Positions 7,985 to 16,231 of a DNA stretch of 64,000 nt are shown here, one piece after another. Position numbers and translations under genes: made by a program. The stretch comes from Corynebacterium urinipleomorphum. GTDB taxonomy: Bacteria; Actinomycetota; Actinomycetes; Mycobacteriales; Mycobacteriaceae. Under the pieces are notes generated by a model. The model was not told the DNA's origin. It saw only the letters and a program-made list of their open reading frames with translations, and ran no database searches. The stretch's first letter is position 1. Each line of letters starts with the position of its first letter. The stretch is taken from the NCBI RefSeq assembly GCF_900155535.1, contig NZ_LT706963.1, forward strand, positions 189,929-253,928. The letters run 5' to 3'.

Positions 7985-8658
7985 GGAGCTAACCCGCTTT
8001 CTCCCCGGTACAACAGCAACGGTATCCGCGCGGCGGTGGTCGTGGGGCCGCCGCGGGGTGAATTCAACTCGATCGACCCGCCGAATGCGGCGATGCGCTC
8101 GCGCATCCCGTCGAGTCCGCCGCCGGGCACAATACGTGCGCCACCTTCGCCGGAGTCGGTCACTGCGACATTCAGCGTGTGGTCGCAGGTGATCAGCACG
8201 CTGACGGGAGCGCCCGGCGCGTGCTTCGCGGCATTGGTCAGGGCTTCGGAGGTGAAGAAGTAGGCGGCGGCGAGAACGGAGTCGTCGATAAGCGGGAGCG
8301 GGTGAGGGGCGCGGACCGTGATGTGCGGGCCGTACTGCGCGGCGGCTGTCTCGACCGCTTCGACGAGACCGCGGTCGGTCAGCTCGCGCGGGTGGATGCC
8401 GCGCACAGTGCGGCGTAGGGCGTCGAGGCCGTTTTTGAGGTCGCGCGCGGCGGCGTCGAGAAGCGGTGAATCTGTTTCTAGCTGCGCTTCGCCGAGCTTC
8501 ATGGCGGCGGCGACGAAGTATTGCTGCGCGCCGTCGTGGAGGTCGCGCTCAATGCGCAGCCGCTCGACCTCGTACGCCTCGGCGATTCTGCGCCGCGAAG
8601 CCGTCAGCTCGTGGATCGCTTTTGCGGCCTCGGCTTCGTGGTTCTTCTTCCGCCACAT
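7981..8658 (-). CDS. cytosolic histidine kinase (HisKA_3 type) without sensor domain
   Basis: A 225-residue kinase with the phospho-acceptor His41 in RIERDLHDGAQQ, then an ATPase domain with an N-box (TSEALTNAAKHA) and a G-box (VTDSGEGG, GGGLDGMRERI). There is no transmembrane segment or input domain: the protein starts only about 40 residues before the histidine. The signal must come from a partner, possibly the adjacent ABC permease. The divergent spacing to the ABC genes is about 83 bp. Confidence 0.9.
   Translation of the reverse strand: MWRKKNHEAEAAKAIHELTASRRRIAEAYEVERLRIERDLHDGAQQYFVAAAMKLGEAQLETDSPLLDAAARDLKNGLDALRRTVRGIHPRELTDRGLVEAVETAAAQYGPHITVRAPHPLPLIDDSVLAAAYFFTSEALTNAAKHAPGAPVSVLITCDHTLNVAVTDSGEGGARIVPGGGLDGMRERIAAFGGSIELNSPRGGPTTTAARIPLLLYRGESGLAP
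8284..8293 (+). repeat. GTCGATAAGC element, copy 4
   Basis: Exact 10-mer inside the histidine kinase gene, antisense to it, read as L-I-D in PLIDDSV. The upstream side is G-rich (GGCGGCGGCGAGAACGG). Confidence 0.85.
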
Positions 8659-8741
8659 GAAAACGAGCGTAGCGGGGTAGTGCTGGCTCTACCCTTATTT
8701 GGGAGCCTGCACGATGGTGGACGCGCGCGGCGGGCTGTGAA

Positions 8742-9431
8742 ATGGGAACCATGCTTGAACTCAACGACATCACGAAATCATTCACCCAGCAGCGGGTGCT
8801 CGAAGGAATCAGTCTGAATATCGGCCCGGGCGAATCCGTCGCCATCATGGGCCCGTCCGGCTCCGGCAAATCGACCCTGCTCCACTGCATGTCGGGCGTG
8901 CTCGTGCCCGACCACGGCGAGGTCCGCTTCAACGGGCGCGACATCGCATCGCTTGACGACGCCACCCGCTCCCAACTCCGCCTCGACCACTTCGGCTTCA
9001 TCTTCCAGGACGGCCAGCTCATGCCTGAGTTGACCGCGAAGGAGAATGTGGCGCTGCCGCAGATCATGCGCGGTGAATCGCGCGCGAAGGCTCACGCGGA
9101 GGCGACAGATATGCTCACGCGTCTTGGTCTTGGCGCTTTCGTGGACCGCTTCCCGGGCCAGCTCTCCGGCGGGCAGGGCCAACGCGTCGCCATTGCGCGC
9201 GCCTTGGCGGGGCCGCCGGCGGTGGTGTTTGCCGACGAGCCGACCGCCGCGCTCGACCAGGCCACCGGGCACGAGGTGATGCAGCAGATCACCGCCGTGA
9301 CCAAGAAATTCGGGGTCACACTCGTACTGGTCACCCACGACCCGAAGATCGCGCGGTGGTGCGACCGCCGGATCGAGATCCGCGACGGCCTGATCCACTC
9401 CGAGGGTGCTTCGAAGGGGGTTCCGGCATGA
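8742..9431 (+). CDS. ABC transporter ATP-binding protein (MacB/BceA-like)
   Basis: A 229-residue ATPase with Walker A GPSGSGKST, a Q-loop, signature QLSGGQGQRVAIARAL, Walker B VVFADEPTAALD and the H-loop VTHD. The family powers FtsX-type permeases that remove antimicrobial peptides or release lipoproteins. The ATG at 8742 or the one at 8751 (MLELND) could be the start; neither has a strong ribosome site. The stop overlaps the permease start by 4 nt. It is divergent from a kinase/regulator pair that probably controls it. Confidence 0.92.
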   Translation: MGTMLELNDITKSFTQQRVLEGISLNIGPGESVAIMGPSGSGKSTLLHCMSGVLVPDHGEVRFNGRDIASLDDATRSQLRLDHFGFIFQDGQLMPELTAKENVALPQIMRGESRAKAHAEATDMLTRLGLGAFVDRFPGQLSGGQGQRVAIARALAGPPAVVFADEPTAALDQATGHEVMQQITAVTKKFGVTLVLVTHDPKIARWCDRRIEIRDGLIHSEGASKGVPA

Positions 9432-10819
9432 GCGCGATGACATTGATGGCTGCCGCGCAGTCCTCCTCGAGCGAAGGCCGCGCGCAGCGCCAGACCGGCG
9501 AACGCTGGGTGCGCGCCTTGTCGCTCGTGGCCTTCGCCGTGTCCACGTGGATTCTGTGCACGCTGGCCGCCGGCACGTGGATGTTCGCGCAGCGCCACTG
9601 GCACCCGCACGAACGTCTCGTCGAGGTGCAGGAGAGCGCGGGAGCACCGCTGTCCATGCCGTATATCTTCCTCGCTCTCTTCGCGTCGTTGCTGGTGGTG
9701 CCCACTCTGCTCGGCCTGCTCACGCAGGCCGCGCGAGCGAACCTCGGCGGCCGCGAAGAGCAGCTGGCGATCCTGCGCCTGATCGGCGCGACCTCCGGTC
9801 AGGTGCGCGGCATGATGATTCTCGACGCTCTGCGCCAGGGCCTCGTCGGCCTTGTCATCGGCACCGTGCTGTACCTGGTCAGTGTGCCCGCGTGGTCGCT
9901 GCTGACCTTCCAGGAAAAGAGCATCGGCACCTGGGAGATGTTCACCTGGTGGGTCGCACCCGTCGCCTGGGTGGTGGTGCTCGCCCTCGCCGCCGCGTCC
10001 GTGTGGCTGGCCCTGCGCCGCGTGGCCGTCACCCCGCTCGGCGTGACCAAGAAGGTGCCCCCGAAGGGACAAAGCGTGATCACTTTGGTCCTCTCGGTTG
10101 TGGCTGCTGTTGCCCTGTACCGCTACTTGAGCGCACTGACGATCGCCCCGGGGGCCGATGCCGCCGAATTCATCATGCTGCTCGTCGTCGTTGCGGGCGT
10201 GTTGACGGTCAACGCTCTCATCGCAGTCGGCGTGATCCAGCTGATCGCCCGATTCAGCTACCTGCTTCCCGGCTCTACCAACTACGTGGCCACCCGCCGC
10301 GTCGGACGTGGCGCAAGGACGACGTGGAAGCGTGTCGCAGCTCTGTACTTCCTTGCATTCACCGCTGGCGTTAGCAGCTGGATTTCCGCCGTCCCGGAAA
10401 TCGAGGATGACCCCGCCCTGAAGATGGTCACCTCCGACATTCCCGCCGGTGTGGCCATTACCGCGATCTTCGGTGCCGTCCTCCTAATCGCCTCCACGCT
10501 GCTCACCCAGGCGTTGGCTGTGGTGGAGCAAAAGCAGCTGACCAAGTCCCTCTACTTCATCGGTGCTCCCGCGAAGTTCCACACCTCCGTGGCTATCCGG
10601 GAGGTCGGCGTGCCGATGGTCCTGGTCACCCTTCTGGGCTTCGGCATGGGCAACTTGCTGGGCCGTCTAATAGTCGCCATTCCCGTCGAGGTACTACCCC
10701 AGCTCACCCTCTTCGCTGCCCTGATCGCGCTTGCGCTCGTCGGCTGTGTCACCGCCGTCGCCGCGACCGGCAAGCTCCGTGAGCGGGTGCTTTCCGAGAC
10801 CGGCCGGCTGAACGACTAA
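9428..10819 (+). CDS. FtsX-like ABC transporter permease
   Basis: A 463-residue membrane protein. One helix near the N-terminus (about 30-55) is followed by helices near 75-95, 130-155, 170-195, and a second set in the C-terminal half (about 215-235, 245-270, 345-370, 400-455), the duplicated FtsX arrangement. The sequence GREEQLAILRLIGATSGQV is the typical cytosolic signature of these permeases. The start ATG at 9428 overlaps the ATPase stop. Substrate unknown; an antibiotic or cell-wall-active peptide is the usual guess in this context. Confidence 0.88.
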   Translation: MSAMTLMAAAQSSSSEGRAQRQTGERWVRALSLVAFAVSTWILCTLAAGTWMFAQRHWHPHERLVEVQESAGAPLSMPYIFLALFASLLVVPTLLGLLTQAARANLGGREEQLAILRLIGATSGQVRGMMILDALRQGLVGLVIGTVLYLVSVPAWSLLTFQEKSIGTWEMFTWWVAPVAWVVVLALAAASVWLALRRVAVTPLGVTKKVPPKGQSVITLVLSVVAAVALYRYLSALTIAPGADAAEFIMLLVVVAGVLTVNALIAVGVIQLIARFSYLLPGSTNYVATRRVGRGARTTWKRVAALYFLAFTAGVSSWISAVPEIEDDPALKMVTSDIPAGVAITAIFGAVLLIASTLLTQALAVVEQKQLTKSLYFIGAPAKFHTSVAIREVGVPMVLVTLLGFGMGNLLGRLIVAIPVEVLPQLTLFAALIALALVGCVTAVAATGKLRERVLSETGRLND

Positions 10820-10839
10820 CGGCAAAGACCTGCCCGGCC

Positions 10840-11217
10840 CTAGCTCGCAGCGAGTGCCGCTGCGCGCTGGTAAGACACGCCCAACACCTGCCCCATTTCC
10901 CGGACAGTGAAGCCCTGATCCCGCATTGAACGGGCCAGGGCTCGCTTCGCTTCAGCAGCTTCTCGGGTGGCGGCTTCCGCTTTCCTGTTCGTCTGTTCCG
11001 CGTGAACCCGCAGCGTCTCGATCTCATCGGGCAGCACCGGAATCACCTTGATGTGAAAGTCGGACGGCGCGAGCCCAGACTGGTACGCCAGCGCTTCGAC
11101 CACTTCAGTTTCAGCTTGGTCCAGCCGTTTAGTCTGCGAGACGACACCGAGTTCCTTGCACTCCAACACCCACACACCACTGGCACCGCGCTCGGCCGTC
11201 ACTTCGTACGTGTTCAT
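10840..11217 (-). CDS. HicB-like antitoxin
   Basis: A 125-residue protein. The N-terminal half (MNTYEVTAERGASGVWVLECKE, with an LDQAETEVVEALAYQ helix) has the partial RNase-H-like fold of HicB. A charged helix follows (EQTNRKAEAATREAAEAKRA), then a C-terminal helix-turn-helix (FTVREMGQVLGVSYQRAAAL). The ATG at 11217 overlaps the upstream gene stop as ATGA, which is why I reject the longer start at 11226. Together with the 69-residue protein upstream it forms a HicAB-like toxin-antitoxin module. The DNA-binding tail suggests autoregulation. Confidence 0.75.
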   Translation of the reverse strand: MNTYEVTAERGASGVWVLECKELGVVSQTKRLDQAETEVVEALAYQSGLAPSDFHIKVIPVLPDEIETLRVHAEQTNRKAEAATREAAEAKRALARSMRDQGFTVREMGQVLGVSYQRAAALAAS

Positions 11218-11423
11218 CGCCACCATCCCTTTCCTAGCTCTGCTTCGAACTGGTCGAAAAACTTACGTGCAGTCAGGTCGTCGATCTCGCTGTGCCTGCC
11301 GAGGGTCCGCGTGATACTTCCGACCCTGTAAGCGTCGTGGCGGCGTAGCGGGATTTCTTCGAACTCGAGGCCGCGTCGCCGTGCTTCGAGTTTCAACTTC
11401 TTGATTACAGCACGTCGTTTCAA
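11214..11423 (-). CDS. HicA-like toxin
   Basis: A 69-residue basic protein: MKRRAVIKKLKLEARRRG, then IPLRRHDAYRVGSITRTLGR with a conserved-looking histidine, then an acidic tail and GKGWWR. Size, the histidine placed before a beta strand and the gene order toxin then HicB-like antitoxin fit HicA, a double-stranded-RNA-binding mRNA interferase. The similarity is by pattern, not by strong sequence identity, so a different small toxin family remains possible. The stop overlaps the antitoxin ATG. Confidence 0.68.
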   Translation of the reverse strand: MKRRAVIKKLKLEARRRGLEFEEIPLRRHDAYRVGSITRTLGRHSEIDDLTARKFFDQFEAELGKGWWR

Positions 11424-11766
11424 TATTCAATCCCCCCACGATTTGTTTTGTCTATGGCCTATTGACGAAAACGTAGAATCCTTCCTCTAGTTGGACCGTG
11501 AAGAATGCGTGGGGGTTCCCTCGTCGAAGATGGAGTCGGCGGTGTGGATTGAGCATGAACTGAACCGCAGGAACTCAACCTCATGAACTGAGTGAACCGT
11601 TGGCTGAGATAAAAGGAGCAGCCTGTCTACGTGGTTGATGCAGGTCAGTCCATGACGGAATGCGCACACCTCACGCCGCGGGGGTAGGCGTCAACGGCTA
11701 CACAACCACGGGCATGCAGGAAACAGCCCGCCACCGGCATCAACGGTCGGTGTCGCGGGCGACTAG
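11424..11766. other. intergenic region upstream of dnaX
   Basis: About 340 bp without a convincing gene. It holds AT-rich sequence suited to the HicA-like promoter. On the reverse strand there is an open stretch of about 40 codons (around 11460-11580, including LNPHRRLHLRRGN) with no start, possibly a gene remnant. A hairpin at about 11725-11762 (CCCGCCACCG against CGGTGTCGCGGG) lies just before the dnaX -10 box. The small reverse ORF 11487-11669 has no coding character. Confidence 0.5.
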
Positions 11767-11772
11767 TAGGGT
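11767..11772 (+). promoter_or_regulatory. -10 box of leaderless dnaX promoter
   Basis: TAGGGT lies 6 nt before the GTG start, so transcription should begin at or within a base or two of the start codon. The same TAGGGT plus 6-8 nt arrangement occurs before murT, the 50-residue gene at 42604, the MBL gene at 43330 and marP. Confidence 0.65.
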
Positions 11773-11778
11773 GAAACC

Positions 11779-14352
11779 GTGGCTTTGTACCGGAAGTATC
11801 GCCCAGCCTCGTTCGCCGAGATGATTGGGCAGGAGCAGGTGACGCGCCCGCTGTCCACGGCGCTGGATAACGAGCGGGTCAACCACGCTTATCTGTTCTC
11901 GGGGCCGAGGGGGACGGGTAAGACGTCGTCGGCACGCATTTTGGCGCGTTCGCTGAACTGCGTGGAGGGGCCGACATCGACGCCATGCGGCGTGTGCCCG
12001 TCGTGCGTGGCGCTCGCGCCGGGCGGCCCGGGCAATCTCGACGTGACGGAGATGGACGCGGCCTCGAACGGCGGCGTGGACGAGATGCGTGAGCTGCGTG
12101 AACGCGCGTATTTCGCGCCGGCGGAGTCGCGCTACCGCGTGTTCATCATCGACGAGGCGCACATGATCACGGGCGCGGGCGCGAATGCGCTACTGAAGAT
12201 CGTGGAGGAGCCGCCGGAGCACCTCGTGTTCATTTTCGCGACGACGGAGCCGGAGAAGATCATCGGCACGATCCGTTCGCGCACCCACCATTACCCGTTC
12301 CGCTTGCTCACGCCGCAGGCGATGCGCCAGTTGGTCGAGCGCACTGTTGCCGCGGAGGGCGTCACGGTCGACGAGAACGTCTACCCGTTAGTCATCCGTG
12401 CGGGCGGGGGTTCGCCACGCGATACTCTCTCCATTCTCGACCAGCTGCTCGCAGGCGCCGGCCCCGACGGGCTGACGTACGAACTCGCGTTGCCGCTTCT
12501 CGGGGTCACGGACCTCTCGCTTATCGACGCCACTGTGGACGCCCTCGCCGCCCGCGACGCTTCCGCCCTGTTCCAGGCCGTCGACGATGTCATTGAAGCC
12601 GGCCACGAGCCCCGCCGCTTCGCTATCGACCTGCTTGACCGCCTGCGTGACCTGATGATCATTCACGCGGTGCCCGATGCGTTCGGCCAGGGACTCGTCG
12701 ACGCGCCGACCGACCGCGCCGAGATTCTCGCCGCTGAGGCCGACAAATTCCCCGGCAATCAGCTCGCCGCGCTGGCCACCGAGGTCAATGAGCGGATCAC
12801 CTCCCTGCGCGGCGCGACGTCCCCGCGCCTGCTGCTGGAGATCATGATGGCGCACCTCCTCGGTGTGGCAACCGGCACCCAGGCACCCGCGGCCGTTGCC
12901 GGTCTCACCGAGATCCAGGACGCCGCCTCTGAGGCCACCGGTATGGGCGACCAGCCTCGCGGTGCGGCCGCAGCGCTCGCCGCAGCTGCCGCAGTCCAAG
13001 CGACCGCGAACGTGACCTCGCAATCCACTCCTGCTCCGCGCGAGGCGCCGAAAGCCGATCGCGAGCGTCAGCGTCCGCAGCCGGCAGCAGCGGTGCCTTC
13101 GCAACAGCAGCGGGATGTGCCGGAACCGAAGCAGGAGCCCGAGCAGACGGAGCGTCAAACGGAGCCGTCCCGGTCTGAGGCCGAGCCTCATGCGCAGGAG
13201 GGAACTCCGGTGCGGCAGGAGCAGACTGCACCACTGGACAACGAGCTGCGGGAGAAACCGGGCGGAACATCCGAGCCGGTACAGCCCGGTCCGGCAGAGC
13301 GCGAGACACAGCCTGGGAGGACTGAACCTGCGGAATCCGCGGTAGGAGGAGACCCTGAAACTGCTAGTTCGACCCGAACTGACGAGGGTGCGCGAGACAG
13401 CGGTGCCATCGACACGACTGACCTCATGGATCGGATCCGCAAGGAATGGATCACCCTGCGGCAGTCGGTGGGCGAGCGCAACAAGGTCGCGGAAATCATG
13501 CTCACCGAGGCGCAGCCGCTGGGAATGGACGGCACGACATTGGTTGTCGGCCACAACACCGGTGCACTGGCTAACAGCATCAACTCCCAGCACAACAACG
13601 ACGACATTGTCGCGGTCCTGAGCGAGAAGCTCGGTACGGAGATCGCGGTGCGCTGTGTGGTGGGCACGGACCCAAAAGCCGCGGGCTTTGATGCCCCTGC
13701 CCGTGAGCCGCAGGCGTGGAGCCCTCCCCGCGCACAGCCGGAACCCGAACCTTCTCGCTCACCTTCCGCGCAGGAAACACCTCAACCCGTGGCGGATGAG
13801 GAGGCGCGACCAAGCAGGCAGTATCGCTCCGGAAACGCCGGTACTGACGAAAACACCAGCACCGACACAGGGGACGCGCCGTACGCCGCGGACGGCAACG
13901 AGCCGGATGAACCGACACCGACGAGTGATGGTTCAGTGTCGGCGGACAGTCAGGCTGTGACACCGGAGCCGGCTCCCGCGCCGGTGCAGTATGACCCGTG
14001 GGGCACTACTCCTGCGAAAGAGATCAACCGCGGCGAGGCTGCAGGCAGCGACGAAACAGCGGACTCCAAACACAATGCTGGCGCGGGCAGAGCGGCGGCA
14101 GGGGAGTCGCGGCCTGTGGTGGGGCCAGACACCGGCTTCGGTGAGAAATCCAGTTTCAGCAGCGGTGTTCCGCTCCCGCCGGAACCAGAGGAAGAACCGC
14201 CCGCCGAAGAGGAACCCGTGCCGTACACCCGCGAGGATGAAGAGCGGGACATGGTGGACCAGTCACAGGAAGAAGGCACTTTCGACCGACGCAACCCCAC
14301 TGAGATGGCGATGGATCTGCTTGCCGAAGAACTGGGCGCACGTCCGCTATAG
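11779..14352 (+). CDS. dnaX: DNA polymerase III subunits gamma and tau
   Basis: An 857-residue clamp-loader ATPase. The AAA+ domain has Walker A GPRGTGKTS, the zinc motif C-x8-CGVCPSC, Walker B VFIIDEAHM and the sensor FATTEPEKI, followed by domain III up to about residue 370. A long low-complexity linker rich in Pro, Glu, Gln and Arg (about 390-530) leads to a folded segment (RIRKEWITLRQSVGERNKVAEIM, residues about 550-620) and a second acidic Pro-rich tail. The GTG start is leaderless. The unusually long disordered linkers are typical of actinobacterial tau. I see no obvious frameshift signal that would make a separate gamma. Confidence 0.95.
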   Translation: MALYRKYRPASFAEMIGQEQVTRPLSTALDNERVNHAYLFSGPRGTGKTSSARILARSLNCVEGPTSTPCGVCPSCVALAPGGPGNLDVTEMDAASNGGVDEMRELRERAYFAPAESRYRVFIIDEAHMITGAGANALLKIVEEPPEHLVFIFATTEPEKIIGTIRSRTHHYPFRLLTPQAMRQLVERTVAAEGVTVDENVYPLVIRAGGGSPRDTLSILDQLLAGAGPDGLTYELALPLLGVTDLSLIDATVDALAARDASALFQAVDDVIEAGHEPRRFAIDLLDRLRDLMIIHAVPDAFGQGLVDAPTDRAEILAAEADKFPGNQLAALATEVNERITSLRGATSPRLLLEIMMAHLLGVATGTQAPAAVAGLTEIQDAASEATGMGDQPRGAAAALAAAAAVQATANVTSQSTPAPREAPKADRERQRPQPAAAVPSQQQRDVPEPKQEPEQTERQTEPSRSEAEPHAQEGTPVRQEQTAPLDNELREKPGGTSEPVQPGPAERETQPGRTEPAESAVGGDPETASSTRTDEGARDSGAIDTTDLMDRIRKEWITLRQSVGERNKVAEIMLTEAQPLGMDGTTLVVGHNTGALANSINSQHNNDDIVAVLSEKLGTEIAVRCVVGTDPKAAGFDAPAREPQAWSPPRAQPEPEPSRSPSAQETPQPVADEEARPSRQYRSGNAGTDENTSTDTGDAPYAADGNEPDEPTPTSDGSVSADSQAVTPEPAPAPVQYDPWGTTPAKEINRGEAAGSDETADSKHNAGAGRAAAGESRPVVGPDTGFGEKSSFSSGVPLPPEPEEEPPAEEEPVPYTREDEERDMVDQSQEEGTFDRRNPTEMAMDLLAEELGARPL
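12519..12528 (-). repeat. GTCGATAAGC element, copy 5
   Basis: Exact 10-mer inside dnaX, antisense, read as L-I-D in LSLIDATVD. The upstream side on the motif strand is GGCGGCGAGGGCGTCCACAG. Confidence 0.85.
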
Positions 14353-14442
14353 GGGACTCGGTACACTAGTTCACGGACGCGGCCGAAATAGTCGGCTGTG
14401 TGAAAAGACATCGTTTCAAGCGTTCAAGAAAGGTCCACGACC

Positions 14443-14802
14443 ATGACTCAGCCCGATCAGAACGGTATGCCCGACATGCAGGAACTCATCCGCCAGGCGG
14501 CTGAGGTCCAGGCGCAGATCCAGCGCGCACAGGAGGAGATCCTCGCTGCGTCCGTGCAGGGATCAGCAGGCGGCGGCCTGGTGAACGTCACCATGACCGG
14601 TGGCGCTGAGATCACCGACCTGACCATCAGCCCGGAGGCTGTGGACCCGGATGATGTTGAGACGCTGCAGGACCTCATCCTCGCCGCGTACCGCGACGCC
14701 CACACCAAGGCTGGCCAGCTGGCGCAGGAGAAGATCGGCCCGTTGACCCAGCAGGGCCCGGGTGAGGGCAACGACTTCACCCAGATGTTCGGCGGAAACT
14801 AA
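14443..14802 (+). CDS. YbaB/EbfC nucleoid-associated protein
   Basis: A 119-residue YbaB-family protein, a dimeric DNA-binding protein almost always encoded between dnaX and recR. The typical features are there: a helical N-terminus ([20 protein letters not shown]), the strand [18 protein letters not shown], and a C-terminal helix ([15 protein letters not shown]). An AAGAAAGG ribosome site precedes the ATG. A possible promoter box TACACT sits at 14362-14367, leaving a leader of about 70 nt, so ybaB-recR may be transcribed separately from dnaX as well as with it. Confidence 0.93.
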   Translation: MTQPDQNGMPDMQELIRQAAEVQAQIQRAQEEILAASVQGSAGGGLVNVTMTGGAEITDLTISPEAVDPDDVETLQDLILAAYRDAHTKAGQLAQEKIGPLTQQGPGEGNDFTQMFGGN

Positions 14803-14810
14803 GTCGCTCT

Positions 14811-15437
14811 ATGTTTGAAGGCCCTCTACAGGACCTTATCGACGAGTTCTCCCGTCTCCCCGGCGTTGGACCCAAGAGCGCGCAGCGCATCGCTTTCCAC
14901 CTGTTGAAGACGGATCCGGATGACATTGACCGTCTCCGCAGCGCGCTCGGCGCTGTGCGGGACGGCGTCACTTTCTGCCGGATCTGCAACAACGTCTCAC
15001 GGGAGGAAATCTGCCGTGTCTGCGCGGATAGCGGACGCGATGCAGGACTCATCTGCGTTGTGGAGGACGCGAAGGATATCCAGGTCATTGAGCGCACTGG
15101 GGAGTACTCGGGGCGCTACCACGTGCTCGGCGGGGCACTCGACCCGCTGGCGAACGTGGGGCCGAAGGACTTGGCTATTTCCTCGCTTCTGCAACGGATC
15201 GGCGGTGTGCTGCCGGACCGGGATGGTGCGGATGTCCCCGATATCCACGAGGTCATCCTGGCCACCGACCCGGACACCGAGGGCGAGGCGACTGCCTCCT
15301 ACTTGGCGCGTCTGCTCAAGGACTTCCCGGATCTGACCATTTCGCGTCTGGCGTCCGGTATGCCGCTCGGCGGTGACTTGGAGTTCGTGGACGAACTGAC
15401 GCTTTCCCGTGCGTTGACGGGGCGCCTGCAGCTCTAG
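14811..15437 (+). CDS. recR: recombination protein RecR
   Basis: A 208-residue RecR of normal length: helix-hairpin-helix ([18 protein letters not shown]), a C4 zinc finger ([16 protein letters not shown]), then a Toprim domain ([32 protein letters not shown]) and a C-terminal Walker-like segment. It works with RecF and RecO to load RecA at gaps. It lies 8 nt after ybaB and has little Shine-Dalgarno sequence, so it is probably translationally coupled. Confidence 0.95.
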   Translation: MFEGPLQDLIDEFSRLPGVGPKSAQRIAFHLLKTDPDDIDRLRSALGAVRDGVTFCRICNNVSREEICRVCADSGRDAGLICVVEDAKDIQVIERTGEYSGRYHVLGGALDPLANVGPKDLAISSLLQRIGGVLPDRDGADVPDIHEVILATDPDTEGEATASYLARLLKDFPDLTISRLASGMPLGGDLEFVDELTLSRALTGRLQL

Positions 15438-15484
15438 TGGCCGCGGGAGACCGCTTCCCGCTCGAGGACTAACTCCGGGCTGCG

Positions 15485-16231
15485 TTACCGCCCCATGCGC
15501 TCGAGGCGCAGGCGGTCCACCTCGGGAAGTTCCAGCGGCTCCAGATCGGCAAGGGAGACTCCCATGGCTTGGGCGAGAATCAGGTCCGCGAGCTCCGGGT
15601 TGCGGGCCAATGCTGGGCCGTGCATGTAGGTGGCGATGACGCTGCCCTGCACGGCTCCTTCGTAGCTCTGGCCGCTGCGGGCATCCGATCCCCCGGAACC
15701 GCCGTTGCCCTGTCCTGCGGTCACGGTGCCCAAAGGAGCCGCATCCGCACCGAGGACGGTGCCGCCTAGGTGGTTCTCAAAACCGGTGAGAGGCTGTGTC
15801 AACTGCTGCGTCACCCCGGTCTTGGTGGGGGTGGTGGCGACTTCGCCGATGGCGCGGGAGGGGAGGGGGGCAGTGGTGGCGTCGATAAGCGCAAGCCCCT
15901 GAACTTGTGTGCCATGCGCGCGGAAGCTCTCGCCGAGGACCTGGAGGCCCGCGCAGACAGCGAAGATCGGGCGTCCGTTCGCCGCGGCGCGGGTGAGACC
16001 CTTGTCCGCGATGAGGTGCTCTGCTGCGAGCACCTGCGCGCTGTCCTCGCCGCCGCCGAGCGTGTACGCCGCGAGGTCCTCAGGCACCGCTTCGCCGAGC
16101 TTAATGGGCAGGATCTCCGCGTCGATGCCGCGCATGCGGGCGCGGCCGCGCAGAACCAGCGCGTTGCCGTCGTCGCCGTACGTGCCCAGCACGTCGGGGA
16201 GAACTAGGCCGATTGTCAGCGTGTTAGCCAT
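15485..16231 (-). CDS. gatD: lipid II isoglutaminyl synthase, glutamine amidotransferase subunit GatD
   Basis: A 248-residue class I amidotransferase of the CobB/CobQ-like type. The nucleophile is the Cys of IFAVCAGLQVLGESF, and GGGEDSAQ and the C-terminal histidine region (YMHGPALARNPELAD) complete the site. GatD supplies ammonia to MurT, which amidates glutamate in the peptidoglycan stem peptide. The gene overlaps the murT end by 8 nt. The stretch ATTAPLPSRAIGEVATTPTK is a little longer than I expect and starts at a copy of the 10-mer element. Confidence 0.93.
   Translation of the reverse strand: MANTLTIGLVLPDVLGTYGDDGNALVLRGRARMRGIDAEILPIKLGEAVPEDLAAYTLGGGEDSAQVLAAEHLIADKGLTRAAANGRPIFAVCAGLQVLGESFRAHGTQVQGLALIDATTAPLPSRAIGEVATTPTKTGVTQQLTQPLTGFENHLGGTVLGADAAPLGTVTAGQGNGGSGGSDARSGQSYEGAVQGSVIATYMHGPALARNPELADLILAQAMGVSLADLEPLELPEVDRLRLERMGR
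15881..15890 (+). repeat. GTCGATAAGC element, copy 6
   Basis: Exact 10-mer inside gatD, antisense, read as L-I-D in GLALIDATTAP. Upstream is very G-rich (GGGAGGGGAGGGGGG). Confidence 0.85.

Noticed and set aside
11487-11669. 60-codon reverse ORF upstream of dnaX
   Set aside because: No ribosome site, odd composition and no family features; a gene remnant at best.
15438-15484. Terminator between recR and gatD
   Set aside because: Only a 6-bp stem (GCGGGA/TCCCGC) without a T run on either strand; too weak to call.
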